Translations under genes and position numbers: made by a program
Shown here: in pieces, positions 8,398 to 17,775 of the stretch
Layout: each line of letters begins with the position of its first letter
How positions within the stretch are numbered: the stretch's first letter is position 1
Notes under the pieces: model-generated
The model's input: the letters and a program-made list of their open reading frames with translations, nothing else
The model's database searches: none
What the model was told of the DNA's origin: nothing
Assembly (NCBI GenBank): GCA_958295735.1
Contig: OY282369.1
Span: 248,001 to 312,000 of the forward strand
Length of the DNA: 64,000 nt
Source: an uncultured Candidatus Cenarchaeum sp.
GTDB taxonomy: Archaea; Thermoproteota; Nitrososphaeria; Nitrososphaerales; Nitrosopumilaceae
Direction of reading: 5' to 3'

Positions 8398-8778
8398 TCA
8401 AAAGCACCGCCGATCGATTATGGCGCCGAGGACGTCCTCGGTGGCGCGCCACGCGACGGCGCCGTCGCCCCCCCAGCACGTGAGGCGCAGCCCCGCCACC
8501 TCGAAGCTGTGGCGCCCGTGGATCACGGAGAGCTCGACGGCGGCGCCCCCGCCCCCGGCGGCGCCGTACGAGATGGCGCCGTCCGCGGCCAGGCCCGGCC
8601 GGACGCCCCCGTACGCGCCGTGCAGGGCTTCCACCTCCTCCAGCCCCATGAAGCGCTCCGCGTAGGCCCCCGGCCCCTCCGGAAAGTACGGGACGAGCGC
8701 GTACAGCGACAGCGCGGCGGCGAGGGTGGCCGCGGCGGCGGCCGTGGTCGACAGCACGAGCACCCCGAAGCGATCCAC
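8398..8778 (-). CDS. Small membrane-anchored protein, unknown function
   Basis: A 126-residue protein with one N-terminal hydrophobic segment (about residues 6-30, VLVLSTTAAAAATLAAAL) and a small soluble domain outside the membrane (including AVELSVIHGRHSF and GLRLTCWGG). No family is recognised. The GTG start at 8778 is supported by CTAATATG (8801-8808 on the other strand) 28 bp upstream. Convergent with the helicase gene. Confidence 0.6.
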   Translation of the reverse strand: MDRFGVLVLSTTAAAAATLAAALSLYALVPYFPEGPGAYAERFMGLEEVEALHGAYGGVRPGLAADGAISYGAAGGGGAAVELSVIHGRHSFEVAGLRLTCWGGDGAVAWRATEDVLGAIIDRRCF

Positions 8779-8888
8779 CGCGGGCCGGCGGGCCGCGGCG
8801 GCATATTAGGCATCGCCCGCCGCCGCCCCGCGGGCGGGAGGGTTTTTGTAGATCCGCCCCGCCCCGCCGGCATGGCCCGGGGCGCGCG

Positions 8889-10379
8889 GTGGTGACCACC
8901 CTGACCTTCCACGGCGGGGTGGACGAGATAGGCGGGAACAAGATCCTGCTGGAGGACAGGGGCACCAGGGTCTTCATCGACTTCGGGATGCAGATGGGCA
9001 GGGCCAACCGGTACTTCGCGCCGTTCCTCCCGCCCAGGAGGCTCTCCGGCATGGGCGACCTGATGGAGTTCGGCCTCCTGCCGCGCATGAGGGGGATATA
9101 CAGGAGGGACTATTCCAGGCACTCCGGGTACGGCGACCACGCCGAGGACACGGCGGTGGACGGGGTCCTGCTCAGCCACGCGCACGCGGACCACTGCGCG
9201 TACCTGCACTACCTCCGGCACGACATACCGGTGTACTGCTCCGAGGCGAGCGCCGCCGTGATGCGGTGCCTCCAGGAGACCGGCGGCGGCGACGAGTACG
9301 TGACGTACAGGGAGAACTTCAAGACGTACGCGAAGAGGGGGGGCGGGAGGGCCAGGGCCAGGACGGCCAAGACGCGCGAGGAGGCCCCCCGCGACATCAG
9401 GACGGTGCGGCCCGGAAAGAAGTTCCGCATAGACTCCATAGAGGTGGAGGCGGCCCCGGTCGACCACTCCCTCCCCGGCACGTACGGGTTCATAATACAC
9501 GCCTCCGGCGGGTCCGTGGGGTACACGGCCGACCTGAGGTACCACGGCAGGCGCGGGGGGGACACGAGGGCGTTCGTGGAAAAGTGCGCGGGGTCGGATC
9601 TCGACGCGCTGCTGTGCGAGGGCACGAGGATCGATGCCAAGAGGACCCGCACGGAGCTCGACGTCGAGCGCAGGGTCGCCGAGCACGTCGGCAAGGCGGG
9701 GAGGAGGGGCGGCCTCGCCGTCTGCACCTACCCGGTCCGCGACCTGGACAGGTTCCTCTCGTTCTACAACGCGGCCAAAAAGTCGGGGCGCCGCATGGTG
9801 GTGGACACGAAGCAGGCCTACCTCCTGAAGATCTTCAGCGAGACGGAGGCCCTGAGGGGAGAGTACCCGCCCCCCGACGACGGGCACCTGGGGATATTCG
9901 TGTCGAGGAAGTCGTGGGGCCTCCTCGGGGCAGGCGGGGATCCCGCGGAGGGCGACTATCCCGCGTGGGAGAGGGGGTTCCTCGACCACCCCAACATGGT
10001 CGACGGCGCGTACGTGCGGGCCAACCAGGGCCGGTGCCTGTTCTACTGCTCGGACTACAGGCTGACCGACCTCATCGACGTGAGGCCGGCGCCGGGATCC
10101 GCGTACGTGCGCTCGTCGACCGAGCCGTTCGACGAGGAGATGGCGCTCGACGAGGAGCGCGTCGGGAGGTGGCTGCGCCACTTCGGCCTGATGAGGAGCG
10201 GCTGCATGCTAGAGCGCGTCCACGTCTCGGGCCACGGGTCGGGCGAGCAGATACGGAGGGTCGTCTGCGGCGCGGGCGCGGGGTACGTCGTGCCGATCCA
10301 CACGGAGAAGCCCGGCGCGTTCAGCGGCCTGCACGGCAGCGTCAGGAGGGCCAAGCCCGGAAGCATCATGAAGATCTGA
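8889..10379 (+). CDS. Metallo-beta-lactamase/beta-CASP ribonuclease, RNase J-like
   Basis: A 496-residue enzyme with the zinc motif HAHADH (His97, His99, Asp101, His102), later DHSLPGTYGF and GYTADLRYHG, and the closing beta-CASP signature HVSGHGSGEQI...YVVPIHTEKPGAF. RNase J/CPSF-type proteins degrade or process RNA with this di-zinc site. An insertion of about 60 residues with a basic stretch (RARARTAKTREE) separates the early motifs. The GTG start at 8889 gives MVTTLTFHGGVDEIGGN, the expected first strand; an ATG at 8874 is out of frame. GTTTTTG at 8843-8849 may be the promoter, which would give a short leader. Confidence 0.8.
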   Translation: MVTTLTFHGGVDEIGGNKILLEDRGTRVFIDFGMQMGRANRYFAPFLPPRRLSGMGDLMEFGLLPRMRGIYRRDYSRHSGYGDHAEDTAVDGVLLSHAHADHCAYLHYLRHDIPVYCSEASAAVMRCLQETGGGDEYVTYRENFKTYAKRGGGRARARTAKTREEAPRDIRTVRPGKKFRIDSIEVEAAPVDHSLPGTYGFIIHASGGSVGYTADLRYHGRRGGDTRAFVEKCAGSDLDALLCEGTRIDAKRTRTELDVERRVAEHVGKAGRRGGLAVCTYPVRDLDRFLSFYNAAKKSGRRMVVDTKQAYLLKIFSETEALRGEYPPPDDGHLGIFVSRKSWGLLGAGGDPAEGDYPAWERGFLDHPNMVDGAYVRANQGRCLFYCSDYRLTDLIDVRPAPGSAYVRSSTEPFDEEMALDEERVGRWLRHFGLMRSGCMLERVHVSGHGSGEQIRRVVCGAGAGYVVPIHTEKPGAFSGLHGSVRRAKPGSIMKI

Positions 10380-10451
10380 CGGGGGGCGCCCCCGCGGGCG
10401 CGGGGACGGATCGGCGGGGCGCCCCCGCGGGCGCGGCCCCGCGCCCCTGAA

Positions 10452-10463
10452 CACTTAAAATTA
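10452..10463 (+). promoter_or_regulatory. Promoter of the ilvB-ilvH-leuA-leuB operon
   Basis: CACTTAAAATTA lies about 25 bp before the ATG at 10482, so the mRNA would be leaderless. No other TATA-like block is seen before the downstream genes of the operon. Confidence 0.75.
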
Positions 10464-10481
10464 CAGGTGCGGCGTTCCGTC

Positions 10482-12188
10482 ATGTCACGGTTGGACGACG
10501 GCGCAGGCAAGATGATCGGCGCGGAGGCCCTGATGAGGGCCCTGCGGAAGGAGGGGACCAGGCAGGTCTTCGGCCTGCCCGGCGGCGCCAACCTCCCAAT
10601 GTACGACGAGCTGTACAAGTCGGACATACGGCACATACTGGTGAGGCACGAGCAGTCGGCCGCCCACATGGCCGACGGGTTCGGCCGGGTCAGCAGGAAG
10701 CCGGGCGTCTGCTTCGCCACGTCCGGCCCCGGGGCGACCAACGTCCTCACGGGGATAGCCACGGCGCAGGCCGACTCGGCCCCCATGGTGGCCGTGACCG
10801 GCCAGGTACCCGTCAGCATGATAGGCCGCGACGCCTTCCAGGAGAGCGACATCATCGGCATGGCCAACCCGGTGGTAAAGTACGCGTTCCAGCCCAGGAG
10901 CGCCGCCGAGATACCAGGCGCCGTGCGCAAGGGCTTCTACATCGCCGAGACGGGCAGGCCCGGCCCCGTCCTGCTGGACATACCAAAGGACGTGCAGCAG
11001 AACGAGGCGGAGATGGAGTTCCCCGACGAGTTCAAGATAAGGGGGTACCACCCGTGGACAGACCCCGACATCGCCAGCGTGGAGAAGGCCCTGGGCATGA
11101 TCCTCTCCTCGCAGCGGCCGATAATACTGGCCGGCGGCGGGACCATCATATCCATGGCCTTCTCCGAGTTGCAGGCGGTGGCCGAGGCCCTCATGATGCC
11201 CGTGGTCACGACGTTCAAGGGCAAGGGCTCGTTCCCGGAGAACCACCCGCTCTCGCTGGGGCCCATAGGCATGCACGGGCACGCCGAGGCCAACAGGCTG
11301 ATGACCGAGGCCGACTGCGTCCTGGCCGTCGGCACGCGGTTCTCTGACCGCTCGGTGGGCACGTTCGAGGAGTTCGAGAAGAGGCTGAAGATAATACACA
11401 TGGACGTGGACCCTGCCGAGATAGGCAAGAACCAGCGCACCAGCGTGGCCGTGGTCGGCGACGTGAGGGCCTCGCTGAGGGTGATGGTCAAGATGCTGGC
11501 CTCGCGGGCGGCCCGCGGCGACGGGGGGGAGTGGCTCGGGCACGTCAGGGAGGTCAAGCGGTACTGGAAGGAGAACCTCAAGATACACCCCGGCGAGATG
11601 AGCGCGGCCCGCATACTGCGCAAGCTCCGCTCCGCCCTCCCGCCCGAGGCCGTGGTCACCACGGAGGTGGGCCAGCACCAGATGTGGGCCTCGCTGTTCT
11701 ACGACGTCATACAGCCGGGGACGTTCTTCAGTTCCACGGGGCTGGGGACCATGGGGTGGGGCTTCCCGGCGGCCATCGGGGCCAAGGTGGCGCGGCCCGG
11801 CGTCCCCGTGGTGGACATCGCCGGCGACGGCAGCTTCAACATGACCGAGAACTCGCTGGCGACCTCCGTGCTGGAGGACATACCCGTCATCGTGTTCCTG
11901 GTGAACAACTTCACCCTCGGGATGGTGGCCCAGTGGCAGCGCACGTTCTACGACCGCAGGATGATAGGCGTGGACCAGAAGCACTGCCCCGACTACGTGA
12001 AGCTGGCCCGGTCGTACGGCGCGCAGGGGCTGAGGGCCCAGTCGCTCGACGAGCTGGGGGCGGCGGTGAAGGAGGCCCTCTCCTCCGAGGTGGCCACCGT
12101 GATAGACATACCCATAGACCCCGAGGAGGACGTCCTGCCGTTCGTGGCGCCCGGCACGCCGCTCAAGGACATGATACTCCCGTCGTAG
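10482..12188 (+). CDS. ilvB: Acetolactate synthase, large catalytic subunit
   Basis: A 568-residue thiamine diphosphate enzyme that condenses two pyruvates, or pyruvate and 2-oxobutyrate, in valine/isoleucine synthesis. Visible are the N-terminal GGANLPMYDEL, the catalytic glutamate in RHEQSAAHMADGF, ATSGPGATN, the central Rossmann-like domain with DVDPAEIGKNQ, and the cofactor motif GDGSFNMTEN ending at LVNN. The ATG at 10482 is 25 bp below the TATA box; a GTG at 10467 is the alternative. The next gene follows directly after the stop, so the large and small subunits are co-expressed. Confidence 0.95.
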   Translation: MSRLDDGAGKMIGAEALMRALRKEGTRQVFGLPGGANLPMYDELYKSDIRHILVRHEQSAAHMADGFGRVSRKPGVCFATSGPGATNVLTGIATAQADSAPMVAVTGQVPVSMIGRDAFQESDIIGMANPVVKYAFQPRSAAEIPGAVRKGFYIAETGRPGPVLLDIPKDVQQNEAEMEFPDEFKIRGYHPWTDPDIASVEKALGMILSSQRPIILAGGGTIISMAFSELQAVAEALMMPVVTTFKGKGSFPENHPLSLGPIGMHGHAEANRLMTEADCVLAVGTRFSDRSVGTFEEFEKRLKIIHMDVDPAEIGKNQRTSVAVVGDVRASLRVMVKMLASRAARGDGGEWLGHVREVKRYWKENLKIHPGEMSAARILRKLRSALPPEAVVTTEVGQHQMWASLFYDVIQPGTFFSSTGLGTMGWGFPAAIGAKVARPGVPVVDIAGDGSFNMTENSLATSVLEDIPVIVFLVNNFTLGMVAQWQRTFYDRRMIGVDQKHCPDYVKLARSYGAQGLRAQSLDELGAAVKEALSSEVATVIDIPIDPEEDVLPFVAPGTPLKDMILPS

Positions 12189-12707
12189 GTGGGGCGCGTG
12201 GCGGAAAGCGGCGGCAGCGGGGGGCAGTGGGCCATACTGTCCATACTGGTCGAGAACAGGCCGGGCATACTGTTCAAGGTCACCCACCTGTTCAGGTCCA
12301 GGAACTTCAACATAGACAGCATCTCGGTCGGCGTCACCGAGGATCCGGACGTCTCCAGGATGACCATAACCACGTACGGCGACGAGAGGCAGGTGGCGCA
12401 GGTGGTCAAGCAGCTGGACAAGATGATCGACACCATAGAGGTGAGGCACCTCGACGAGCACAAGACCGTCTACCGCGAGCTCGTGCTGTTCAAGATAAGG
12501 CTGGGCAGCGCCAAGGACAGCATGGAGATCAACAAGCTGGCCGGCGCCTACGGGGCGAAGGTGCACGATGCCAGGAAGGACTCCATAATGGTGGAGCTGG
12601 CAGCCGCCCCCGACCAGGTGAGGGCCTTCGAGGAGCTGGCCGCCCCGTTCGGCATAACAGAGACGGCGCGCACGGGGATCGCCGCGCTGCAGAGGAGCGG
12701 GTCATGA
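12189..12707 (+). CDS. ilvH: Acetolactate synthase, small regulatory subunit
   Basis: A 172-residue ACT-domain protein. LSILVENRPGILFKVTHLF and the following FNIDSISVG form the N-terminal ACT domain that binds valine for feedback inhibition; KIRLGSAKDSMEINKLAGAYGAKVHD begins the second ACT-like half. It activates IlvB and confers regulation. The GTG at 12189 abuts the ilvB stop, and a second GTG at 12198 is equally usable. The stop overlaps the leuA start as ATGA, so translation is coupled. Confidence 0.93.
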   Translation: MGRVAESGGSGGQWAILSILVENRPGILFKVTHLFRSRNFNIDSISVGVTEDPDVSRMTITTYGDERQVAQVVKQLDKMIDTIEVRHLDEHKTVYRELVLFKIRLGSAKDSMEINKLAGAYGAKVHDARKDSIMVELAAAPDQVRAFEELAAPFGITETARTGIAALQRSGS

Positions 12708-14242
12708 CGCGCGTGAGGATCTTCGACACGACGCTGCGCGACGGCGAGCAGACGCCCGGGGTCTCGCTGTCCCCCGAGCAGAAGGTGGAGATAGCCGCGG
12801 CGCTGGACGGGCTGGGCGTGGACGCCATAGAGGCCGGCTTCCCGGTCGTCTCGGACGGCGAGGCGAGGGCGGTCAGGGCCGTCTGCGCCGAGGGCCTCTC
12901 GGCCGAGATCTGCGGCCTGGCGCGGACCGAGCGCGGGGACATAGACGCGGCCGCCGACGCGGGCCTGGGGTACGTGCACGCGTTCATAGCCACGTCCGAC
13001 ATACACCTGGAGCACAAGCTGAGGATCTCGCGCGACGCGGCCGTGGAGAAGGCGGTCGCGGCCGTGGAGTACGCCAAGTCCAGGGGGCTGCGGGTCGAGT
13101 TCTCGGCCGAGGACGCCACGAGGACCGACGCGGGGTTCCTCGCCAGGATCTTCGGCGAGGTGGCCCGCGCCGGCGCCGACAGGGTCGACATACCGGACAC
13201 CGTCGGGTACTCGACGCCCGCCCACATGGCCGAGATGGTGCGCGGCGCGGCCGAGGCCACCGGCGGCCTGCCGGTCAGCGTCCACTGCCACGACGACTTC
13301 GGGCTGGCCGTGGCCAACGCCGTCTCGGGGGTGCAGGCCGGGGCCGCGTGCGCCCACGTCACGGTCAACGGGATAGGCGAGAGGGCCGGCAACGCCTCGC
13401 TGGAGGAGTTCGCCATGGCGCTCCAGTGCCTCCGGTTCGGGGAGGCCTACGAGACGGGGATAGTGCCGGCCCGCATATACGAGGCCTCGCGGCTGGTCTC
13501 CAGGCTGGCCGGCGTCCAGGTGCAGCCCAACAAGGCCATAGTCGGGGAGAACGCGTTCGGGCACGAGTCGGGGATACACACCCACGGCGTGCTGAGCAAC
13601 CCCCTCACCTACGAGCCCATAAGCCCCGAGCTGGTCGGCCGCACCAGGCGGCTCCAGGTAGGCAAGCACGCGGGGATCCACGGCATGAACGCCATGCTGG
13701 AGGAGTACGGGATAAGGCCGGACAGGGAGCAGTCGCGGCTCATCCTGGAGAAGGTCAAGGAGGCCGGGGACAGGGGGGCCCACGTCACGGACGTGGAGCT
13801 GCTGTCCATGGCCGGCGACGTCATGCGGGACGGCGGGGCGGCGGGCAGCATAGTGAGGCTCGAGGGGTTCTCCGTGTCCACGGGGATAGGCACCATGCCC
13901 TACGCGTTCGTGAGGCTGGACATAGACGGGAAGAGGTTCTCGGCCACGGACTACGGCGTGGGCCCGGTGGACGCGTCCCTCAACGCCGTGCAGAAGATAA
14001 TCGGCAGGGCCTCGAGGATACGCATAGGGGACTACGGCCTCGCGTCCATATCCGGCGGCTCGGGGGCCTCGTGCGAGGTCACCGTCCGGGTGGAGGACGA
14101 GAAGGGGGGCAGCGTCTCGGCAAAGTCCGTCGGGGAGGACATCGTGACCACGAGCGTGAAGGCCGTCATCGACGGCATCAACCGCATAATGCTGAAGAGG
14201 GCCGTGGGCCCCGGCGCCGGGCCCGGGCGGCCCCCCGCGTAG
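12704..14242 (+). CDS. leuA: 2-Isopropylmalate synthase
   Basis: A 512-residue enzyme of the LeuA/CimA family that joins acetyl-CoA to a 2-oxoacid, the first step of leucine synthesis (2-oxoisovalerate). The TIM barrel starts with FDTTLRDGEQTPGV and contains VHCHDDFGLAVAN (metal-binding histidines) and NGIGERAGN. FGHESGIHTHGV marks the second metal and lid region. The C-terminal 130 residues form a LeuA regulatory dimer domain. R-citramalate synthase has the same architecture and cannot be excluded, but the next gene being leuB favours LeuA. It overlaps ilvH by 4 nt. Confidence 0.88.
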   Translation: MTRVRIFDTTLRDGEQTPGVSLSPEQKVEIAAALDGLGVDAIEAGFPVVSDGEARAVRAVCAEGLSAEICGLARTERGDIDAAADAGLGYVHAFIATSDIHLEHKLRISRDAAVEKAVAAVEYAKSRGLRVEFSAEDATRTDAGFLARIFGEVARAGADRVDIPDTVGYSTPAHMAEMVRGAAEATGGLPVSVHCHDDFGLAVANAVSGVQAGAACAHVTVNGIGERAGNASLEEFAMALQCLRFGEAYETGIVPARIYEASRLVSRLAGVQVQPNKAIVGENAFGHESGIHTHGVLSNPLTYEPISPELVGRTRRLQVGKHAGIHGMNAMLEEYGIRPDREQSRLILEKVKEAGDRGAHVTDVELLSMAGDVMRDGGAAGSIVRLEGFSVSTGIGTMPYAFVRLDIDGKRFSATDYGVGPVDASLNAVQKIIGRASRIRIGDYGLASISGGSGASCEVTVRVEDEKGGSVSAKSVGEDIVTTSVKAVIDGINRIMLKRAVGPGAGPGRPPA

Positions 14243-14253
14243 GTGGCCGCGCG

Positions 14254-15297
14254 GTGGGCGGGCCGTACGGGATATCGCTGATAACCGGCGACGGGATAGG
14301 CCCGGAGATCTCCGAGGCCGTCCTGGCCGTGCTCGGCGCGCTGGGGGGGCGGGGCCCGGCCCTGTCCGTGGAGAGGCTCGAGGCCGGCGACGGGGCGCTG
14401 GAGAGGACGGGGAGCGCCCTGCCCCGCGGGACGCTGGAGGCGGTGAGGCGGTCGGATGCCTGCCTCAAGGCCCCCGTGGGCGAGAGCGCGGCCGACGTCG
14501 TCGTGGCGCTGCGCAGGAAGCTCGACCTGTACGCCAGCGTGCGCCCCGCCCGCTCGTACCCCCACATGCCGGCGCTCAGGGACGGCATCGACATGGTCAT
14601 AGTGCGCGAGAACACGGAGGACCTGTACGCCGGGAACGAGTTCGAGGCCGGCGGCGCGCGGCGGGCGGCGGTCGCGCTGCGCATCATAACGGAAAGGGCG
14701 TCGGAGCGCATAGCCAGGTACGCCTTCGGGGAGGCCAGGCGCAGGGGCGGGAAGATGCGCGTCACGTGCGTGCACAAGGCCAACGTGATGAGGCTCACCG
14801 ACGGGCTGTTCGCGGGCGCGTGCGCCGCCGTCGCCGCGGAATACCCGGACGTGGCGTTCGACCAGATGTACGTCGACGCGTGCGCCATGAACCTGGTGCG
14901 CAGGCCCGAGTCGTTCGACGTCATCGTCACCACGAACCTGTTCGGGGACATACTGTCCGACGAGTCGTCCCAGGTCGCGGGCGGCCTGGGCGCGGCCCCG
15001 GCGGCGAACGTCGGGGACCGGTTCGCCATGTTCGAGCCGGTGCACGGGGCCGCCTTCGACATCGCGGGCAGGCAGGAGGCCAACCCCGCGTCGTTCATCC
15101 TCTCGGCCGCCATGATGCTGCGCTGGCTGTCCCACTCGCGCGGCGACGCCGAGTGCGCCGCGGCGGCCGGCCGCATCGAGCGCGCCGTGCACGGCGCCAT
15201 GGCGGACGGGATCAAGACCGCGGACGTGGGGGGCGACAGGAGCACCTCGGAGTTCGCCGAGGCCGTGGCCGGCAGGCTGGGCGGGGCCCCGGTCTAG
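14254..15297 (+). CDS. leuB: 3-Isopropylmalate dehydrogenase
   Basis: A 347-residue decarboxylating dehydrogenase: ITGDGIGPEIS at the start, LYASVRPARSYP, the substrate loop VRENTEDLYAGNEF, the catalytic HKANVM, and the metal/NAD signature NLFGDILSDESSQVAGGLG. Members oxidise 3-isopropylmalate, isocitrate or homoisocitrate. The operon context points to leucine synthesis. The GTG start at 14254 lies 12 nt after the leuA stop. leuC/leuD and ilvC/ilvD are not in the window. Its stop overlaps the stop of aspS on the other strand by 2-3 nt. Confidence 0.88.
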   Translation: MGGPYGISLITGDGIGPEISEAVLAVLGALGGRGPALSVERLEAGDGALERTGSALPRGTLEAVRRSDACLKAPVGESAADVVVALRRKLDLYASVRPARSYPHMPALRDGIDMVIVRENTEDLYAGNEFEAGGARRAAVALRIITERASERIARYAFGEARRRGGKMRVTCVHKANVMRLTDGLFAGACAAVAAEYPDVAFDQMYVDACAMNLVRRPESFDVIVTTNLFGDILSDESSQVAGGLGAAPAANVGDRFAMFEPVHGAAFDIAGRQEANPASFILSAAMMLRWLSHSRGDAECAAAAGRIERAVHGAMADGIKTADVGGDRSTSEFAEAVAGRLGGAPV

Positions 15298-16580
15298 GGC
15301 GTGAGCCTGTCGGGGTCCCGCGGGTACAGGACTGCCTCCCTCACGTTGTCCAGCCCCGCCAGCACCGTGACCAGCCTGTCCAGCCCCAGCCCCCACCCCG
15401 AGTGGGGCGGCATGCCCCACGAGAACGAGGCGAGGTGCCCCCCGAAGCCGGCGGGATCCAGGCCCTGCGCGGCCAGGCGCGAGCGGAGGGCTTCCGGATC
15501 GTGCAGGCGCATGCCCCCCGACGAGAGCTCCAGGTGGCCGTACTGGAGGTCGAACGAGCGCGAGAGATCCGGATCGTCGGCGCCCTCGCGTATGTAGAAC
15601 GGCTTGAGGGCCAGCGGCCAGTCGGTGATGAAGTAGAACCCGGGGTGCCGCCGGCCCAGCACCCGCAGGTGCGCGTCGGCCAGGTCGTCGCCGAACTCCA
15701 CGGCCTCGCCCTCCGAGGCGAGCTCGTCCACCGCCCGCGAGTACGCGATCCTCTCGAACGGGACAGGGGGGGGCCGCGGGAGGCCTCCCCCCGGCGCCCC
15801 GGCGCCGCCCGGCGCGGCCGCCGCGGCGGCCGCCGCGACGACCGACTCGAGCGTCCCCATGACGTCCTCGTGGTCGGCGAACGCCGCCTCCACGTCGACC
15901 GACGTGAACTCGCTCAGGTGCCTGCCGGTGTGCGACTTTTCGGCCCTGTAGAACGAGGAGATCTCGTACACGCGCCCCAGCCCCATGGTCGCCTGCTCCT
16001 TGTACAGCTGCGGGCTCTGGGCCAGGTACGCCCCCCTGCCGAAGTACTCCAGGGGGAACAGGTCGGCCCCCCCCTCGCTGGCGCTGCCTATTATCTTCGG
16101 GGTGGTTATCTCGGTGAACCCGGCGCCCGACAGGCTCCCGCGGATGGCGGCCAGCGCGCGGTGCCTCAGGCGGAACACCGCGGCGGTCCGCGGGCTGCGC
16201 AGGTCCAGCGCGCGCGCGTTGAGCCTGTTGTCCAGCCCGCTCTCCAGCCTGCCGGTCGGGTCGATGGGGAGCCTGCCGGCCGCCCTGCCCAGGACGTCTA
16301 TGCGGGCCGCCTCCACCTCGACGCCGCCGCCCCGGGCCCGCGTCTCCTTGACCGTCCCGGCCACCGACACGGCGCTCTGCCGCGTCAGCCCCGCCAGGGC
16401 CCCGCAGGCCTCCCCCCTGGCCACCGCCTGCACCACCCCCGTCTGGTCGCGCACCGTGAGGAACGCCATGGATGAGCCCATGCGCCGCACGTCCTCGACC
16501 CAGCCGCACACCACGACCTCGCGGCCCAGCGCGGATGCGCCGAGATCCCCGACGTCGTGGGTCCTCCCAAAGCCCGCCAA
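15294..16580 (-). CDS. aspS: Aspartyl-tRNA synthetase (archaeal type)
   Basis: A 428-residue class II synthetase. An OB-fold anticodon domain (VVVCGWVEDVRRMGSSMAFLTVRD) is followed by the catalytic domain: motif 1 around FTEITTPKI, the flipping loop SASEGGADLF, motif 2 RVYEISSFYRAEKSHTGRH, and motif 3 ending GWGLGLDRLV. It charges tRNA-Asp. Archaeal enzymes of this length are often non-discriminating and also make Asp-tRNA-Asn for GatCAB; the sequence alone does not settle this. An alanine/glycine/proline insert sits between motifs 2 and 3. The TTG at 16580 is chosen because an ACTATTATCG TATA block (16611-16620) and a GGAGG-like stretch lie upstream. Confidence 0.93.
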   Translation of the reverse strand: MAGFGRTHDVGDLGASALGREVVVCGWVEDVRRMGSSMAFLTVRDQTGVVQAVARGEACGALAGLTRQSAVSVAGTVKETRARGGGVEVEAARIDVLGRAAGRLPIDPTGRLESGLDNRLNARALDLRSPRTAAVFRLRHRALAAIRGSLSGAGFTEITTPKIIGSASEGGADLFPLEYFGRGAYLAQSPQLYKEQATMGLGRVYEISSFYRAEKSHTGRHLSEFTSVDVEAAFADHEDVMGTLESVVAAAAAAAAPGGAGAPGGGLPRPPPVPFERIAYSRAVDELASEGEAVEFGDDLADAHLRVLGRRHPGFYFITDWPLALKPFYIREGADDPDLSRSFDLQYGHLELSSGGMRLHDPEALRSRLAAQGLDPAGFGGHLASFSWGMPPHSGWGLGLDRLVTVLAGLDNVREAVLYPRDPDRLTP

Positions 16581-16669
16581 AGCCCCCTCCGCCTCCCGCC
16601 CCCGCGGTCGCGATAATAGTATTTCCCCGCGCGGCCGGCAGGGGGCGGCCCGCCCCGATCGCGGGGGGC

Positions 16670-17221
16670 TCACCCGGGGGCGCCGCGCAGCCTCGCGCGC
16701 AGGGCGGGCAGCTCGCGGTACAGGTCCATGGCGAACTTTTCGAACTCGTCGAACTCGCGGCCGACGTACTGCTCTATCAGGTCGTACCGCCGATCCGCGT
16801 ACCATTTCGGGACGGGCGCGCCCGAGCTCTGCTTGTCGGTCATCTCGTGCATGCCGGATCCCCGGAACTCGCCCCTGTTCATCAGTATGGCCACCTGGTG
16901 CAGGTCTATGTGCGGGCCGAATATGATGCAGATTCCTGGCAGGCCGTACTTTTCGGCCTTGCCGGACAGGAAGAGGTGCTCGAACCTCAGGTTGTACCCC
17001 ACGGGCACGAACGCGAACTCGTCGGCGGACGCGATGGCCGTCTCCTTCACCAGGCGCTCCAGCATGGGGCGCTCCCCGCCGCACTCCCACTCCTTGAGCA
17101 CCGTGAGCTCGCCGGACCTCGCCCCCGTGTACCGGTTGAGCGCGGCGTACTGGACGGTCACTATGCTGTGCGAGCCGGGCTTGACCCCCGTGGTCTCTAT
17201 GTCCAGGTAAAAGTTCCCCAA
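16670..17221 (-). CDS. DnaQ/RNase H-like DEDD 3'-5' exonuclease
   Basis: A 183-residue protein starting NFYLDIETTG, the Exo I motif (D-x-E) of DEDD exonucleases. VGYNLRFEHLFL resembles Exo II with Phe/Glu in place of the usual Asp, and DLHQVAIL plus EFDEFEKFAMDLYREL sit where Exo III is expected. It resembles the predicted PolB-like exonucleases, which trim 3' ends of nucleic acid. The second acidic residue is not clear, so activity is uncertain. The TTG at 17221 is taken as the start because CTATTAGG (17243-17250, other strand) lies about 26 bp upstream. It is head-to-tail with aspS. Confidence 0.65.
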   Translation of the reverse strand: MGNFYLDIETTGVKPGSHSIVTVQYAALNRYTGARSGELTVLKEWECGGERPMLERLVKETAIASADEFAFVPVGYNLRFEHLFLSGKAEKYGLPGICIIFGPHIDLHQVAILMNRGEFRGSGMHEMTDKQSSGAPVPKWYADRRYDLIEQYVGREFDEFEKFAMDLYRELPALRARLRGAPG

Positions 17222-17250
17222 CGCCGGCTCCTCCCGTCCCCGCCTAATAG

Positions 17251-17746
17251 GGATTGTGCCGGGATCGCGGCGCCGGTCCCAAAAGCGGCGGCCCCCCATC
17301 CCATTCGCCGGACACGATGCTTCCCCCCCGCCCGCTTGCCCGTCACAACACCGGCCCCGGGCGGCGGCATCAGGAATGCCCCGGCGGGCGCCTCTTTTCC
17401 CCGCTTCGTGGGCGCGCGCCTCCCGCCGCGGTTGTGCCGCTCGATCAGCCCTGCCGCCGGATCCGTCGGTCCCGACGGGCGGAATGCGTCCCGCGCGCGG
17501 CCCGCGGGAGGGCCGCGGACGGTCCTGCGATGCGGCGCGCCGGCGAATCCCGGCAGCCCGCGCGGCAGCTCCCCGCGGAACCGCTCAAGCTTGCCGCCGG
17601 TGCGCGGGTGGCCGATGCGGGCCGGCGCGCGCCGTGCGTCCGGCCCGGCCTGCTCCCCGGACTCCGCCCCGCCCCCCGGCCCGGGCGCGCGCGTGCAGGA
17701 GGCAGCCGCTTTCGGGAGCGCGCGGCGCCCCGGCGCGCCGGCAATC
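17251..17746. other. Gene-free GC-rich interval
   Basis: Roughly 500 bp between two divergent promoters. Open frames here show no family resemblance, and I see no RNA gene or repeat. The right end (17747-17755, CCTAAAATA) is the promoter of the dehydrogenase gene. Confidence 0.6.
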
Positions 17747-17775
17747 CTAAAATACGCAGCGCGCGCGGCTCCCGC

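Noticed and set aside
10485-16509. Very long antisense open frames over the ilv-leu operon and aspS
   Set aside because: Composition artefacts opposite well-identified genes, with no promoter and no domain.
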